A DNA stretch of 64,000 nt, from the NCBI GenBank assembly GCA_947498815.1, contig CANMLU010000001.1:62001-126000 (forward strand). The letters run 5' to 3'. The stretch comes from an uncultured Aquimarina sp. (GTDB lineage Bacteria > Bacteroidota > Bacteroidia > Flavobacteriales > Flavobacteriaceae). Position 1 is the stretch's first letter, and each line of letters opens with the position of its first letter. Below the pieces are notes generated by a model. That model was given only the letters and a program-made list of their open reading frames with translations, did not search any database and was not told the origin of the DNA. A program made the translations under genes and the position numbers. Of this stretch, positions 52,556 through 61,641 are shown piece after piece.

Positions 52556-55500
52556 ATGTTTATAACCCCTAACAAACTCAAACACCACATTGTCATATGT
52601 GTCTTTTTTTGCATGTGTTCTTCTCTTCATGCGCAGCAAAGACAAGAAGATTTTGATGTCTCTTCGGCCAGGCAAAAGGGGATTCCTCCTATGCAGCATT
52701 ATATGTGGAGTAAAGATTTGGAGTTTTCCAAGCCAAGAGAAATCGTACAACACTCTAATGGGTTAATGTATGTGATGTGTAGAGAAGGAATTGTTGAATT
52801 TGATGGTTCGAGATGGGAGGTTATATACAGGGACAAGAAAAGTAAACTAATTTCATTTTCTATATCAGAAGAAGGTCTTATTTATTTGATAAGTGCAACA
52901 GACTTTGGTATGCTTCAAAGAGATGGCTCTGGCAGATATCATTTTACATCATTTCGCCCAGAATTAGATCCATCTGAAAAAAGTTTGGGGTTAGGAAAAA
53001 AATGTTATACCACAAAAAACAAGGTATACTTTGTGTATTCAAAATTTATTTTTGAATTAAGAGACCATAAAGTTTTGACACATAAGCTCAAACATTTTTT
53101 ACATGATCCTTTTATGATTGAACAAACACTTTATTTCAGAGATAACTCCGGAAAAATCATAAAGTTTGATGATGGGATATATGAGACAATAGAAGGGAGT
53201 GGGGTATTTAAGTCGGTAAACCTAAGTGGAGCAACTATAGGGGGTAATTTAGTTGTAGCCAATAAAACAGGGCAATTTTACTCCTATAATAATAAGCAGT
53301 TTACCCAGACCTTCAAACTTAATGACAGATTTAATTTTACCAGACAAGTTTTTTTACCGATAGATATTGATAAAATAGCTGTAGGCACAATAGACAATGG
53401 AGTATTAATCTATACAACAAGTGGAGAATTACTTGCGGTAATAGATAAAGATAGAGGGCTTCCTAGCCAAGATATTATCGACTTATATATAGACAATAAC
53501 AAGAACTTGTGGGTTGCTCATAGTAAGGGAATAAGCAAGATCGAGTTGTTTTCTCCATTTTCATTTTATAATGAAAAAAACACCCCTGATATTATATTCA
53601 CAATTAAAGAACATAATCAAAAATTGTATTGTGTTTCAAGAAATAGTGCTTTTGAACTTCAAACAGATGAAATGAATATTATAGAAAATCAAAAATTCGA
53701 TAATATTTTCAGTTCAAATGTTGCAACAAAAATCTCCTTTTATAAAGATCTTTTATTGATCGCTACAACAGATGGATTATATGCCGTTAAAGACCATAAG
53801 ACATACCTATTAATAGATTCTTTATCCTATTATGCAAAAGGCTCCAAGGTTAATGAAGATATATTATATGTTTCCGGAGAAGAAGATATATTGGTTTATA
53901 AAGATTTAGGTGCCTCAAAGCCTTTGTCCAAACGATTTATAAAAATTAAAAAAATTACGCTTACACATTATGAGGTCTCCAGAAATCTTTTTGTTGAATG
54001 TGATAATGGAGATTTATTAATCAATGCTAATTTTAAAAACATTGAAAGAATTCAAATTAAAACTTTTTTCCCTTTTGAATATACACAAGAGACTATAGAA
54101 TCACCTTTAAAAGACTATTCTCATATTTCTTTGACAACACTTAAAGGAGAACCAGTTGTATTGATGGGTGGTTTGGTGTTTAAGTTTAATGTGAAGCAAG
54201 GCAAATTCATAGAGCACTCTATAAACAAACAAATAAGAAAAATAAATTTTAAACCTTATTTGGTTTATCAAAAAGATAGTTTGTCTGATATCATAATTAG
54301 CGGAGGAACAAAGGGAAAAATGGCACTTGTGCGCAAAACAGACAATGGAGATTATCATATACTAAAAAATATTTTCAAAAGATATCCTGCATTTCAGACT
54401 TGGTATTTCTTTTTGGACTCCAAAGGTATATTTTGGATGGGTACAGCAAAAGGCTTAGTGCGCTTTGATCCCAAACGGGTCAGAGACCCAAAACCATTAC
54501 CTAAAGTATTGATTAGAGATTTTGGTATTGCTAATAAAGACTCTCTCATTTTTAAAGGAACTATACCCAATAATGATGTAATAAAACTTTCATATTCCGA
54601 TAATTCAATAAAACTAAAATATGCTTTTTTGGATTTTTCCGATACCGAAGCCAATCGCTTTAAATATGTTTTAGAAGGTTATGATGATAAATGGTCCAAA
54701 TGGACTTATAAAACAGAGAAAGAGTATAATAATCTATCCGAAGGAACTTATCAATTTAAAGTAAAAGCCAAAAACGCCTATCAACAGGAAAGTGTAGTAA
54801 CCTCATTTACCTTTATAGTATTACCCCCTTGGTATCGTACATGGTGGGCATTTGTATTATACATATTTGTATTTACTACTATTGTTTGGGTTATAGTACG
54901 CTGGCGTTCATCAAAGCTTGAAAAAGAGAAAGAAATCCTCGAAGCTACCGTAAAAGAAAGAACGCAAGAAATTATAGAAAAAAGTAAACAGCTAGAGAAA
55001 CAAGCCGCAAAGTTAAAGGAGATGGACAAGGTCAAATCACGGTTCTTTGCTAATATTTCACATGAGTTTAGAACACCGATTACATTAATAAAAGGGCCAA
55101 TTAATGACCTCATTAACAGTAAAACAAAAGGTGTGGATCACAAAAAAATAATGATGGTTGATCGTAATGCGGATCGACTACTGCAGCTTGTAAACCAGTT
55201 ATTGGATCTTTCTAAGCTGGATGCCGGGAGCTTAAAACTAGAGCCTCGAGAATGTGATCTTAATCATTTTTTGAGATCGCTGGGTTCTGCCTTTAATTCT
55301 TTTGCAGAGCAAAGGAACATCTCTTATGACATATCAATAAGCCAAAATACTTTAGTAACTAGTTTTGATAAAGATAAGTTAGAAAAAATTGTTAGTAACC
55401 TCCTTTCAAATGCATTTAAATATACTCCTGATTATGGAGAGGTTAAATTTTATAGTGTGATACAAAACAATCAGGTTAAAATAGAAATTTCTGATACAGG

Positions 55501-56581
55501 TGTCGGAATAGCACAAGAAAAATTACCTCAAATTTTTGATCGTTTTTATCAGGTGGATGCTTCAACCACAAGGGATCAAGAGGGTACAGGAATCGGATTA
55601 GCTCTGGTGAAAGAACTTGTGGTGCTTCATCATGGAAAAATACAAGTAAACAGCTCTTATGGTCAAGGAACTACTTTTAGTATAGCAATACCATTGCCAT
55701 ATATAAAGGAAAGTATAGAAAATCCTGATCCTGGCTTTAAAGAGCGGCCAACTACTAAATGCACGGAGAAAGACAATAATCTTAAAGGCGATGATTTTCT
55801 GTTGTCTAATAAAGGAACTCCGATTATTCTTATTGTAGAGGATAATAATGATATGAGGAGATATATTATTGATTATTTAAAAGATAAATTTCAAATTTTA
55901 GAGGCAATTGATGGTGAGATGGGATTGAAAATAGCACAAAAGGAAATACCAGATTTAATTATTAGTGATGTTATGATGCCAAAGATGGATGGTACTCAAA
56001 TGTGCAAACAATTGAAAAATGACGAAAAAACAAGCCATATCCCTATAGTAATGCTTACCGCAAAAGCAGACCAGCAAGACAAGCTATCGGGTTTAAATAT
56101 AGGAATAGATGACTATTTGGTAAAACCATTTGATAACAAAGAACTGAAGGCTCGGATTAATAACCTTATTGCACAGCGTAATACATTGCGTGAGCGATAT
56201 AGTCAACAAATTACTTTAGAACCTAAGCGGGTTTTAATAACACCCAAGGAACAGGTTTTTTTGGAAAAAGTAATCGAAAGTATAGAACAAAACCTATCCA
56301 ATTCGGCTTATGGAGTTCCCGAAATGCAAAAACACCTATCAATGAGCAAAACTCAATTGCACCGTAAGATAAAAGCTATTACAGATCAAGCTCCGGGGGA
56401 GTTTTTACGTAATTATCGTCTCAAAACAAGTGCACAACTTCTTTGTCAGCAAAGTGACAATATAAGTCAAGTTGCTTATACCGTCGGCTTTAATAGTGTG
56501 TCCTATTTTACTAAATGTTTTAAATCATTATACGGAATGCCACCAACTGAATTCGTGAAGGAACAGGCCAAAAAAGGATAA
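52556..56581 (+). CDS. hybrid two-component system protein (periplasmic sensor, kinase, receiver, AraC)
   Basis: 1341 residues. Signal peptide (CMCSSLHAQQ), a large periplasmic propeller-like sensor (about 50-670; HSNGLMYVMCREGIVEFDG, GLPSQDIIDLYIDNNKNLWV), a Y_Y_Y domain (about 678-755), a membrane segment (about 768-787), a coiled coil, HisKA with His836 in NISHEFRTP, HATPase (LLSNAFKYTPD, DTGVGIA, GTGIGLAL), a receiver with Asp1138 (IISDVMMPKMDG) and a C-terminal AraC helix-turn-helix (about 1245-1341). Proteins of this layout in Bacteroidetes sense an extracellular ligand and switch a nearby operon on. No polysaccharide locus lies beside it; the nearest candidates are the small peptide genes. 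Confidence 0.92.
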   Translation: MFITPNKLKHHIVICVFFCMCSSLHAQQRQEDFDVSSARQKGIPPMQHYMWSKDLEFSKPREIVQHSNGLMYVMCREGIVEFDGSRWEVIYRDKKSKLISFSISEEGLIYLISATDFGMLQRDGSGRYHFTSFRPELDPSEKSLGLGKKCYTTKNKVYFVYSKFIFELRDHKVLTHKLKHFLHDPFMIEQTLYFRDNSGKIIKFDDGIYETIEGSGVFKSVNLSGATIGGNLVVANKTGQFYSYNNKQFTQTFKLNDRFNFTRQVFLPIDIDKIAVGTIDNGVLIYTTSGELLAVIDKDRGLPSQDIIDLYIDNNKNLWVAHSKGISKIELFSPFSFYNEKNTPDIIFTIKEHNQKLYCVSRNSAFELQTDEMNIIENQKFDNIFSSNVATKISFYKDLLLIATTDGLYAVKDHKTYLLIDSLSYYAKGSKVNEDILYVSGEEDILVYKDLGASKPLSKRFIKIKKITLTHYEVSRNLFVECDNGDLLINANFKNIERIQIKTFFPFEYTQETIESPLKDYSHISLTTLKGEPVVLMGGLVFKFNVKQGKFIEHSINKQIRKINFKPYLVYQKDSLSDIIISGGTKGKMALVRKTDNGDYHILKNIFKRYPAFQTWYFFLDSKGIFWMGTAKGLVRFDPKRVRDPKPLPKVLIRDFGIANKDSLIFKGTIPNNDVIKLSYSDNSIKLKYAFLDFSDTEANRFKYVLEGYDDKWSKWTYKTEKEYNNLSEGTYQFKVKAKNAYQQESVVTSFTFIVLPPWYRTWWAFVLYIFVFTTIVWVIVRWRSSKLEKEKEILEATVKERTQEIIEKSKQLEKQAAKLKEMDKVKSRFFANISHEFRTPITLIKGPINDLINSKTKGVDHKKIMMVDRNADRLLQLVNQLLDLSKLDAGSLKLEPRECDLNHFLRSLGSAFNSFAEQRNISYDISISQNTLVTSFDKDKLEKIVSNLLSNAFKYTPDYGEVKFYSVIQNNQVKIEISDTGVGIAQEKLPQIFDRFYQVDASTTRDQEGTGIGLALVKELVVLHHGKIQVNSSYGQGTTFSIAIPLPYIKESIENPDPGFKERPTTKCTEKDNNLKGDDFLLSNKGTPIILIVEDNNDMRRYIIDYLKDKFQILEAIDGEMGLKIAQKEIPDLIISDVMMPKMDGTQMCKQLKNDEKTSHIPIVMLTAKADQQDKLSGLNIGIDDYLVKPFDNKELKARINNLIAQRNTLRERYSQQITLEPKRVLITPKEQVFLEKVIESIEQNLSNSAYGVPEMQKHLSMSKTQLHRKIKAITDQAPGEFLRNYRLKTSAQLLCQQSDNISQVAYTVGFNSVSYFTKCFKSLYGMPPTEFVKEQAKKG

Positions 56582-56917
56582 AATCCAGACAATCTCTACA
56601 CATTTGACATCTTATCATGATTATGAAACCATTGTTATTCTTTTTGGAACTATTCTTATACAATTCCAAAACATTGGATAATACTTTTATACTATAAATT
56701 TTTCTGGTATTTGTATAGGCGCCACCAACATTGATAAATACACCAAATTAAACCATTGCCTCGTTATTGGTGTTGCTTTTCAATTGCCAATTTACAACCT
56801 ATTGATTATAAGTCATAATAAACCAAATATACTGTTAAACCCCAGTATAAATATGAATGGTGCTTAATCGATTATAAGGAGGCCCCTTCTGATTTTATAC
56901 ATTAAAACAATAATACT
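56582..56917. other. 336-base gene-free region
   Basis: No open frame of credible length on either strand (the longest short frames give 26 residues or less). AAGGAGG at about 56876-56882 is too far from the next ATG (56918) to be its ribosome binding site. Confidence 0.5.
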
Positions 56918-57274
56918 ATGTATGCAGATAATGATCATTTTAACAATTTTATGATGTTATTGAGGAATGAAAAAATTCATTTAAATCCTTCATTAAACCT
57001 GGATATTGTTGCTGAGAAACTTAATATAAGTGCAAATTACTTGTCTCAGATTATTAATAAAACTACAGGAAAAACATTTTGTGAAATTATAGGTGGACTG
57101 CGAGTTGATGAAATTAAACTAATGCTTAATAATAATCAATTTGAAAAATACACCCTTCTTTCAATTGGGTTGGAGGCAGGGTTTAATTCTAAATCTGTAT
57201 TCTACAGAACATTCAAAAAATTCACTAGTATGACACCTTCCCAATATAAAGATATGTTGGTGTATAGTATGTAA
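56918..57274 (+). CDS. AraC-type DNA-binding domain-only protein
   Basis: 118 residues that consist of nothing but an AraC/XylS helix-turn-helix: LDIVAEKLNISANYLSQIIN (first HTH) and LSIGLEAGFNSKSVFYRTFK (second). It matches the C-terminal 100 residues of the regulator at 48676-50355. It has no sensor, so it would act as a constitutive or level-controlled regulator, or interfere with the full-length proteins. It could be a truncated copy, but its frame is intact with an ATG. A strong terminator follows. Confidence 0.85.
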   Translation: MYADNDHFNNFMMLLRNEKIHLNPSLNLDIVAEKLNISANYLSQIINKTTGKTFCEIIGGLRVDEIKLMLNNNQFEKYTLLSIGLEAGFNSKSVFYRTFKKFTSMTPSQYKDMLVYSM

Positions 57275-57309
57275 TGTAGTGATACGCTTAAACACGAATT
57301 AAGAAATAA

Positions 57310-57347
57310 TTTAAACCCTGTGAAAACTTATTTTCACAGGGTTTAAA
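57310..57347. terminator. strong bidirectional terminator
   Basis: TTTAAACCCTGTGAAAA (57310-57326) and its exact complement (57331-57347) form a 17-base stem around CTTA. It sits between the AraC-domain gene and the convergent small peptide gene. Confidence 0.85.
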
Positions 57348-57451
57348 GCAATTAAAACATAGGGCAATAAAGGGGTATATTAATTATTCCAATCTAAAAA
57401 AACACCTCACTTTACTTTCTATATCAATTAGTAAGATAAAAAACCGAGAAA

Positions 57452-57607
57452 TTATGGAGATGTCAGTACTCCAGCCGCAATACTAACTACATGTTTTTTT
57501 AATTGAATTGGATAAACCGGAGTCACAATTACAGGCGATGTACCGATGCCACCTCCAATGATTTGACGCAGCGTTTTTTTGTCTATTGTTTTAAAAGTAG
57601 TGTTCAT
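57452..57607 (-). CDS. second double-glycine leader peptide (short gene)
   Basis: On the minus strand an ATG at 57607 opens a 51-residue frame ending at TAA (57454-57452). The leader is MNTTFKTIDKKTLRQIIGGG, with the charged-hydrophobic pattern (KKTLRQIIGG) of double-glycine precursors. The core IGTSPVIVTPVYPIQLKKHV then VSIAAGVLTSP is hydrophobic and rich in Pro, Val, Thr and Ser, without Cys. Its start recalls the SPTVIT of the peptide at 51990. It is convergent with the AraC-domain gene across a strong terminator. No exporter is in view. Confidence 0.62.
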   Translation of the reverse strand: MNTTFKTIDKKTLRQIIGGGIGTSPVIVTPVYPIQLKKHVVSIAAGVLTSP

Positions 57608-57816
57608 AAAAATGAGTTTTAATTGTTTTGATATTTTGAAAGTATAAAAAATGAAGAATTCAAAAAAATAATAGAGGTCCCATTTTTTTGAATTAAATGA
57701 TTAATTGCTAGTAGATTATATTCTTATAAAGAAGCCGTTAAGGTTTTTGTTTGCAATTAGAGATGAAAATTAATGCTATCTTTTAGCCTAAATTAACATT
57801 CCTTAAATTGCTTCTT

Positions 57817-58212
57817 ATGACACTTACCATGAGTATTCCGGCATTGCTTTTTCCTGCAATATCTCTTACAATGTTGGCCTATAACGCCAGGTACCTGGCA
57901 ATTGCAGCATTAATTAGGCAATTACATAGTGAATACCTGATTTCACAATCAAAGAATACAGTCTTACAGATTAAAAATTTAAGAAAACGCTTGTGGTTGA
58001 TCCAAAATATGCAAGCCATAGCCATTGCAAGCTTTCTTACCAGTGTGATCACTATGTTTCTGTTATATATTGAGCTCTATGAATGGGCAAACATACTGTT
58101 TGGGATGAGTTTGTTTTGCCTCATGATTTCTCTGTTTTTATCATTTATCGAAGTGCAAATCTCTACCAAAGCATTGTCTATCAGACTAGATAGAATCGAA
58201 GAAAATAAGTGA
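57817..58212 (+). CDS. DUF2721 family membrane protein
   Basis: 131 residues from the ATG at 57817; a TTG at 57808 adds three residues. It has an N-terminal hydrophobic segment (SIPALLFPAISLTMLAYNARY), an amphipathic helical middle (LIRQLHSEYLISQSKN, LRKRLWLIQNMQAIAIASF), two more membrane segments (about 65-88 and 92-112) and a charged tail, all as in DUF2721. The function of the family is unknown. It is followed after 46 bases by the PAS kinase gene in the same direction, so they may be co-transcribed. Confidence 0.83.
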   Translation: MTLTMSIPALLFPAISLTMLAYNARYLAIAALIRQLHSEYLISQSKNTVLQIKNLRKRLWLIQNMQAIAIASFLTSVITMFLLYIELYEWANILFGMSLFCLMISLFLSFIEVQISTKALSIRLDRIEENK

Positions 58213-58258
58213 GAAATGCTTATCTTGTTAGAAAAAAATATTTGCTAATTTCTCTTCA

Positions 58259-59710
58259 ATGCTTCAAAATGAACTTTTTAATAATGTTATACGAGATCTA
58301 AATACTGGGTATTGGGAGTTGCATGTTGATCCTTTTAAGGAAATTTGGTCCGAGAAGTTTTATGAAAATTTGGGGTTTAACAAAAAAGAACTGAAGTCCA
58401 ACATTGATTATTTTTTGGAGCATTTAATACACAAAGGTGATGTAGATGTATTCAGAGATAATTTTCTTAATTATCGCAATAATAGTATAAACTTCAAACA
58501 GCACATAAAGATCAAAACCAAGCAAGGGGGTTATAAATTATTTAGGTGCGCTACAAATGATGAACTACCCGTAAACATTAAATCCGAGATCAATCTTATC
58601 TTTTTTTTCGAAGTAAAGTTAGAACCCGAGCAGGATATCTCAAAAGATAATTTTTATTACAAAGAGACTGCTCAGATGACCGCCACCGGCAGTTGGTATG
58701 TAGATTTTCACAAAAGAAAAAGTTATTGGGATTTTGAGACCAGACGAATTTTAGAATATCCCGATGATTATATTCCCTCTTTAAAGGATTCTGCAAGGTA
58801 TTACGCCAAAGACTGTAGGCAGCAAGCAGCAGATTTATTTTTTAATTGTGCAATGGCAGGCACACCTTTTAATACAGAAATTAAAATGGTAACAGCCAAT
58901 AAGAGGGTGTTTTGGGTAAGAGCGATTGGAAAACCGGTTTATAATGAAAACAAAGAAATTATAGGAATAAGAGGAGTTTTTCAGGATATCGATGATATTA
59001 AAACAAAAGAACTTAGACTTGAAAAGTCTATAGATATCATTGCCTCTCAAAATTCGAGATTATTCAATTTTGCACATATAGTATCTCATAATCTTAGATC
59101 ACATACGAGTAATCTTTCTTTATTGGTACAGCTTATAGAGGGTATAGATGATCCACAAGAAAAGATAGGATTAATTAAAGAGATTAAACAAATATCCTCA
59201 AGCCTGAACATTACTATTGAGCACCTTAATGAGATTGTGGCGATTCATACTAATAAAGATCAAGAAAAGAAACCGATTAAGTTTCAGGACGCATTAAATT
59301 TGGTCACAAGCGGAATAGGGCAAACAATTGCTGTGAGCCAGACTAAAATTAGTGCTGATTTTAGCGAATTGGAAGAGATTAATTATATAGCAGCATATCT
59401 GGAGAGCGTATTATTAAACCTAATCACAAATGCGATTAAATACAAACATCCAGATAGAAACCCTGTCATTGAAATTAACACCTATATTGAAGATAATAAA
59501 AAGTACTTAAAAGTGTCGGACAATGGAAGAGGAATAGACATGAAGCTTTTTAAAGATAAGATATTTGGCATGTATAAAACGTTTCATTATAACAAAGATG
59601 CTATCGGAATTGGATTATTTATAACCAAGAACCAAGTAGAATCTTTGAATGGTAGTATATCTGTTGAAAGCGAGGTAGACAAAGGAACAACCTTTATAAT
59701 CGAATTTTAA
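58259..59710 (+). CDS. PAS-domain sensor histidine kinase, cytoplasmic
   Basis: 483 residues with no signal peptide or membrane segment. Two PAS-like domains (about 5-110 and 130-250; VFWVRAIGKPVYNENKEIIG is a typical PAC end), a DHp helix with His277 in IVSHNLRSHTSN, and a HATPase domain (about 360-483; LLNLITNAIKYKHPD, VSDNGRGIDM, AIGIGLFITKNQVESLNGSI). It should autophosphorylate in response to a cytoplasmic cue. It is immediately followed (20 bases) by a response regulator gene, which is the likely partner. Confidence 0.9.
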   Translation: MLQNELFNNVIRDLNTGYWELHVDPFKEIWSEKFYENLGFNKKELKSNIDYFLEHLIHKGDVDVFRDNFLNYRNNSINFKQHIKIKTKQGGYKLFRCATNDELPVNIKSEINLIFFFEVKLEPEQDISKDNFYYKETAQMTATGSWYVDFHKRKSYWDFETRRILEYPDDYIPSLKDSARYYAKDCRQQAADLFFNCAMAGTPFNTEIKMVTANKRVFWVRAIGKPVYNENKEIIGIRGVFQDIDDIKTKELRLEKSIDIIASQNSRLFNFAHIVSHNLRSHTSNLSLLVQLIEGIDDPQEKIGLIKEIKQISSSLNITIEHLNEIVAIHTNKDQEKKPIKFQDALNLVTSGIGQTIAVSQTKISADFSELEEINYIAAYLESVLLNLITNAIKYKHPDRNPVIEINTYIEDNKKYLKVSDNGRGIDMKLFKDKIFGMYKTFHYNKDAIGIGLFITKNQVESLNGSISVESEVDKGTTFIIEF

Positions 59711-59730
59711 TCACACACAACTCCAACACA

Positions 59731-60144
59731 ATGAGTCATACAATTGGGCTAGCTTGTATCATCGATGATGATAGTATGTACGTAAATCTTGTAAAAAAGA
59801 TTATCGAAACCAAAAATCTTTGTAAAAATTTAATGGTATTTCAAAACGGGAAAGATGCGCTTAACTATTTTGAGGTAATCCTGAGTAATTTGGACAAAAG
59901 CAATATTCCTGAGATTATATTTTTAGACTTAAACATGCCTGTAATGGATGGATGGGAGTTTTTAGAAAATTTCACCAATATCAAAAATAAGCTCGAAAAA
60001 ACAATAACGTTATACATCGTTAGCTCTTCAATCAATCCAGTGGACATTGAAAAAGCAAAAACTATCAATTCGGTTAAAGATTATCTGGTCAAACCAGTCA
60101 CGATAGAAGACTTAGAGGCTATTTTTTTGAATGAAACGATCTGA
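59731..60144 (+). CDS. single-domain response regulator
   Basis: 137 residues, a receiver domain only: acidic pocket IIDDDSMY (12-14), phosphoacceptor Asp66 in FLDLNMPVMDGWEF, Thr/Ser in IVSSSINP and Lys in DYLVKPVT. It has no DNA-binding output domain, so it acts through a further partner, as in a phosphorelay or by protein binding. It is encoded directly after the PAS kinase and ends at a bidirectional terminator. Confidence 0.92.
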   Translation: MSHTIGLACIIDDDSMYVNLVKKIIETKNLCKNLMVFQNGKDALNYFEVILSNLDKSNIPEIIFLDLNMPVMDGWEFLENFTNIKNKLEKTITLYIVSSSINPVDIEKAKTINSVKDYLVKPVTIEDLEAIFLNETI

Positions 60145-60153
60145 GAAGTAAAA

Positions 60154-60200
60154 AAATACTTCTGTCATTTTCAAAAACAATTGAAATCACAGAAGTATTT
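60154..60200. terminator. bidirectional terminator between response regulator and pyk
   Basis: AAATACTTCTGT (60154-60165) pairs with ACAGAAGTATTT (60189-60200); an inner TTTCAA/TTGAAA pair extends the stem. Convergent genes flank it. Confidence 0.8.
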
Positions 60201-60213
60201 CTAGCTTTATTGT

Positions 60214-61641
60214 TTAAATCTGCGAAACCCTTAATGTATTTACCATTCCTTTGGAAGTGATTGGCATGGCTGCAAGATTAATAAGCATATCTCCTTGCTC
60301 TACGAAACCACGCTCCAGAGCAATTTTATTAATATCTTCAACAGTTTCGTCTGTACTTACAAATTTATCATAGAAAAGCGCCTTTACTCCCCATAAAAGA
60401 TTAAGCTGAGAAAGGATTCTTTTGTTGCTAGTAAACACCAAAATATGTGCATCTGGTCTCCATGCAGAAATTTGAAATGCCGTATATCCACTATTCGTAA
60501 GTGTACAAATGGCTTTGGCATTAATGTCATTTGCCATATGAGCAGCATGATAGCAAATAGATTTTGTAATAAATCGATTCGTTCTGATATGTGGTGGGTT
60601 TTGCGGCACTTTTATCAAATCCGAATTTTCAACACTACTGATCACTTTCGACATGGTCTCAATCACCTGTACTGGATATTTTCCAACAGAAGTTTCCCCA
60701 GATAGCATTACCGCATCTGCACCATCCATTACAGAGTTGGCTACATCATTTACTTCGGCACGGGTTGGTGTGAGGCTGTCGATCATAGTTTCCATCATCT
60801 GGGTAGCGATAATTACAGGAATCCTAGCCGTTTTGGCACGTAAAACCAATTTTTTCTGAATAAGAGGGACTTCCTGAGCAGGGATTTCTACACCCAAATC
60901 ACCTCTCGCAACCATTAAACCATCACAGTATGCAACTATTTTGTCAATATTTTCTACGCCTTCTGGTTTTTCAATCTTGGCAATGATCGGTATTTTATGC
61001 TCACTATTTTCTTTGATCAAATCCTGAAGCTCCATTAAATCTTCTGCATGTCTCACAAAGGATAAGGCGATCCAATCTACTTCTTGCTCGCAAGCGAAAA
61101 TTGCATCCTTGATATCTTTTTCGGTTAACGCTGGTAATGAAATGTTAGTGTTTGGAAGATTTACTCCTTTTTTCGATTTTAAAGGCCCTCCCTGGATTAC
61201 TTTGGCCTTCACCGTATCTTTATTATTTGAAGAAACCACTTCGAAAATTAGTTTACCATCATCTAGTAAGACTCTTTCTCCGGTTTTTACGTCTTTGGGA
61301 AAAGTCTCATAGTTCATGTATACCTTTTCCGAAGTACCTTCAAAAGGCTTTCCAGTTACAAAGTTGATAAAATCACCATCATTAACAATGATATCACCCT
61401 TCATAACACCAACCCTCAATTTGGGACCTTGTAAATCCCCAAGTATTGCTGCATTATAACCGTACTTTTCGCTGAGGCTCCGTATCATTTTAATGCGCTC
61501 TTTTACGTCACTATAATCTGCATGTGAAAAATTTATTCTAAAAACATTCACACCAGCTTCGAGCATCTTTTTCAACACTTCTTTGCTGCTTGTTGCGGGC
61601 CCTAGTGTAGCAACTATTTTGGTTCTTTTACGTTTTGGCAT
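60214..61641 (-). CDS. pyk: pyruvate kinase
   Basis: 475 residues, full-length for the bacterial enzyme. KIVATLGPATSS at the N-terminus, the substrate/metal motif PIIAKIEKPEGVENIDKI, then MVARGDLGVEIPAQEVP and AVMLSGETSVGKYP, and the C-terminal allosteric-type domain (from about 345). It converts phosphoenolpyruvate and ADP to pyruvate and ATP. It overlaps the IPExxxVDY gene in a TAATG junction, so it is co-transcribed with it, as is usual in Flavobacteriaceae. Confidence 0.97.
   Translation of the reverse strand: MPKRKRTKIVATLGPATSSKEVLKKMLEAGVNVFRINFSHADYSDVKERIKMIRSLSEKYGYNAAILGDLQGPKLRVGVMKGDIIVNDGDFINFVTGKPFEGTSEKVYMNYETFPKDVKTGERVLLDDGKLIFEVVSSNNKDTVKAKVIQGGPLKSKKGVNLPNTNISLPALTEKDIKDAIFACEQEVDWIALSFVRHAEDLMELQDLIKENSEHKIPIIAKIEKPEGVENIDKIVAYCDGLMVARGDLGVEIPAQEVPLIQKKLVLRAKTARIPVIIATQMMETMIDSLTPTRAEVNDVANSVMDGADAVMLSGETSVGKYPVQVIETMSKVISSVENSDLIKVPQNPPHIRTNRFITKSICYHAAHMANDINAKAICTLTNSGYTAFQISAWRPDAHILVFTSNKRILSQLNLLWGVKALFYDKFVSTDETVEDINKIALERGFVEQGDMLINLAAMPITSKGMVNTLRVSQI

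Noticed and set aside
56876-56882. AAGGAGG considered as ribosome binding site of the AraC-domain gene
   Set aside because: It is about 35 bases upstream of the ATG, far outside the usual spacing, and no start codon lies nearer in frame.
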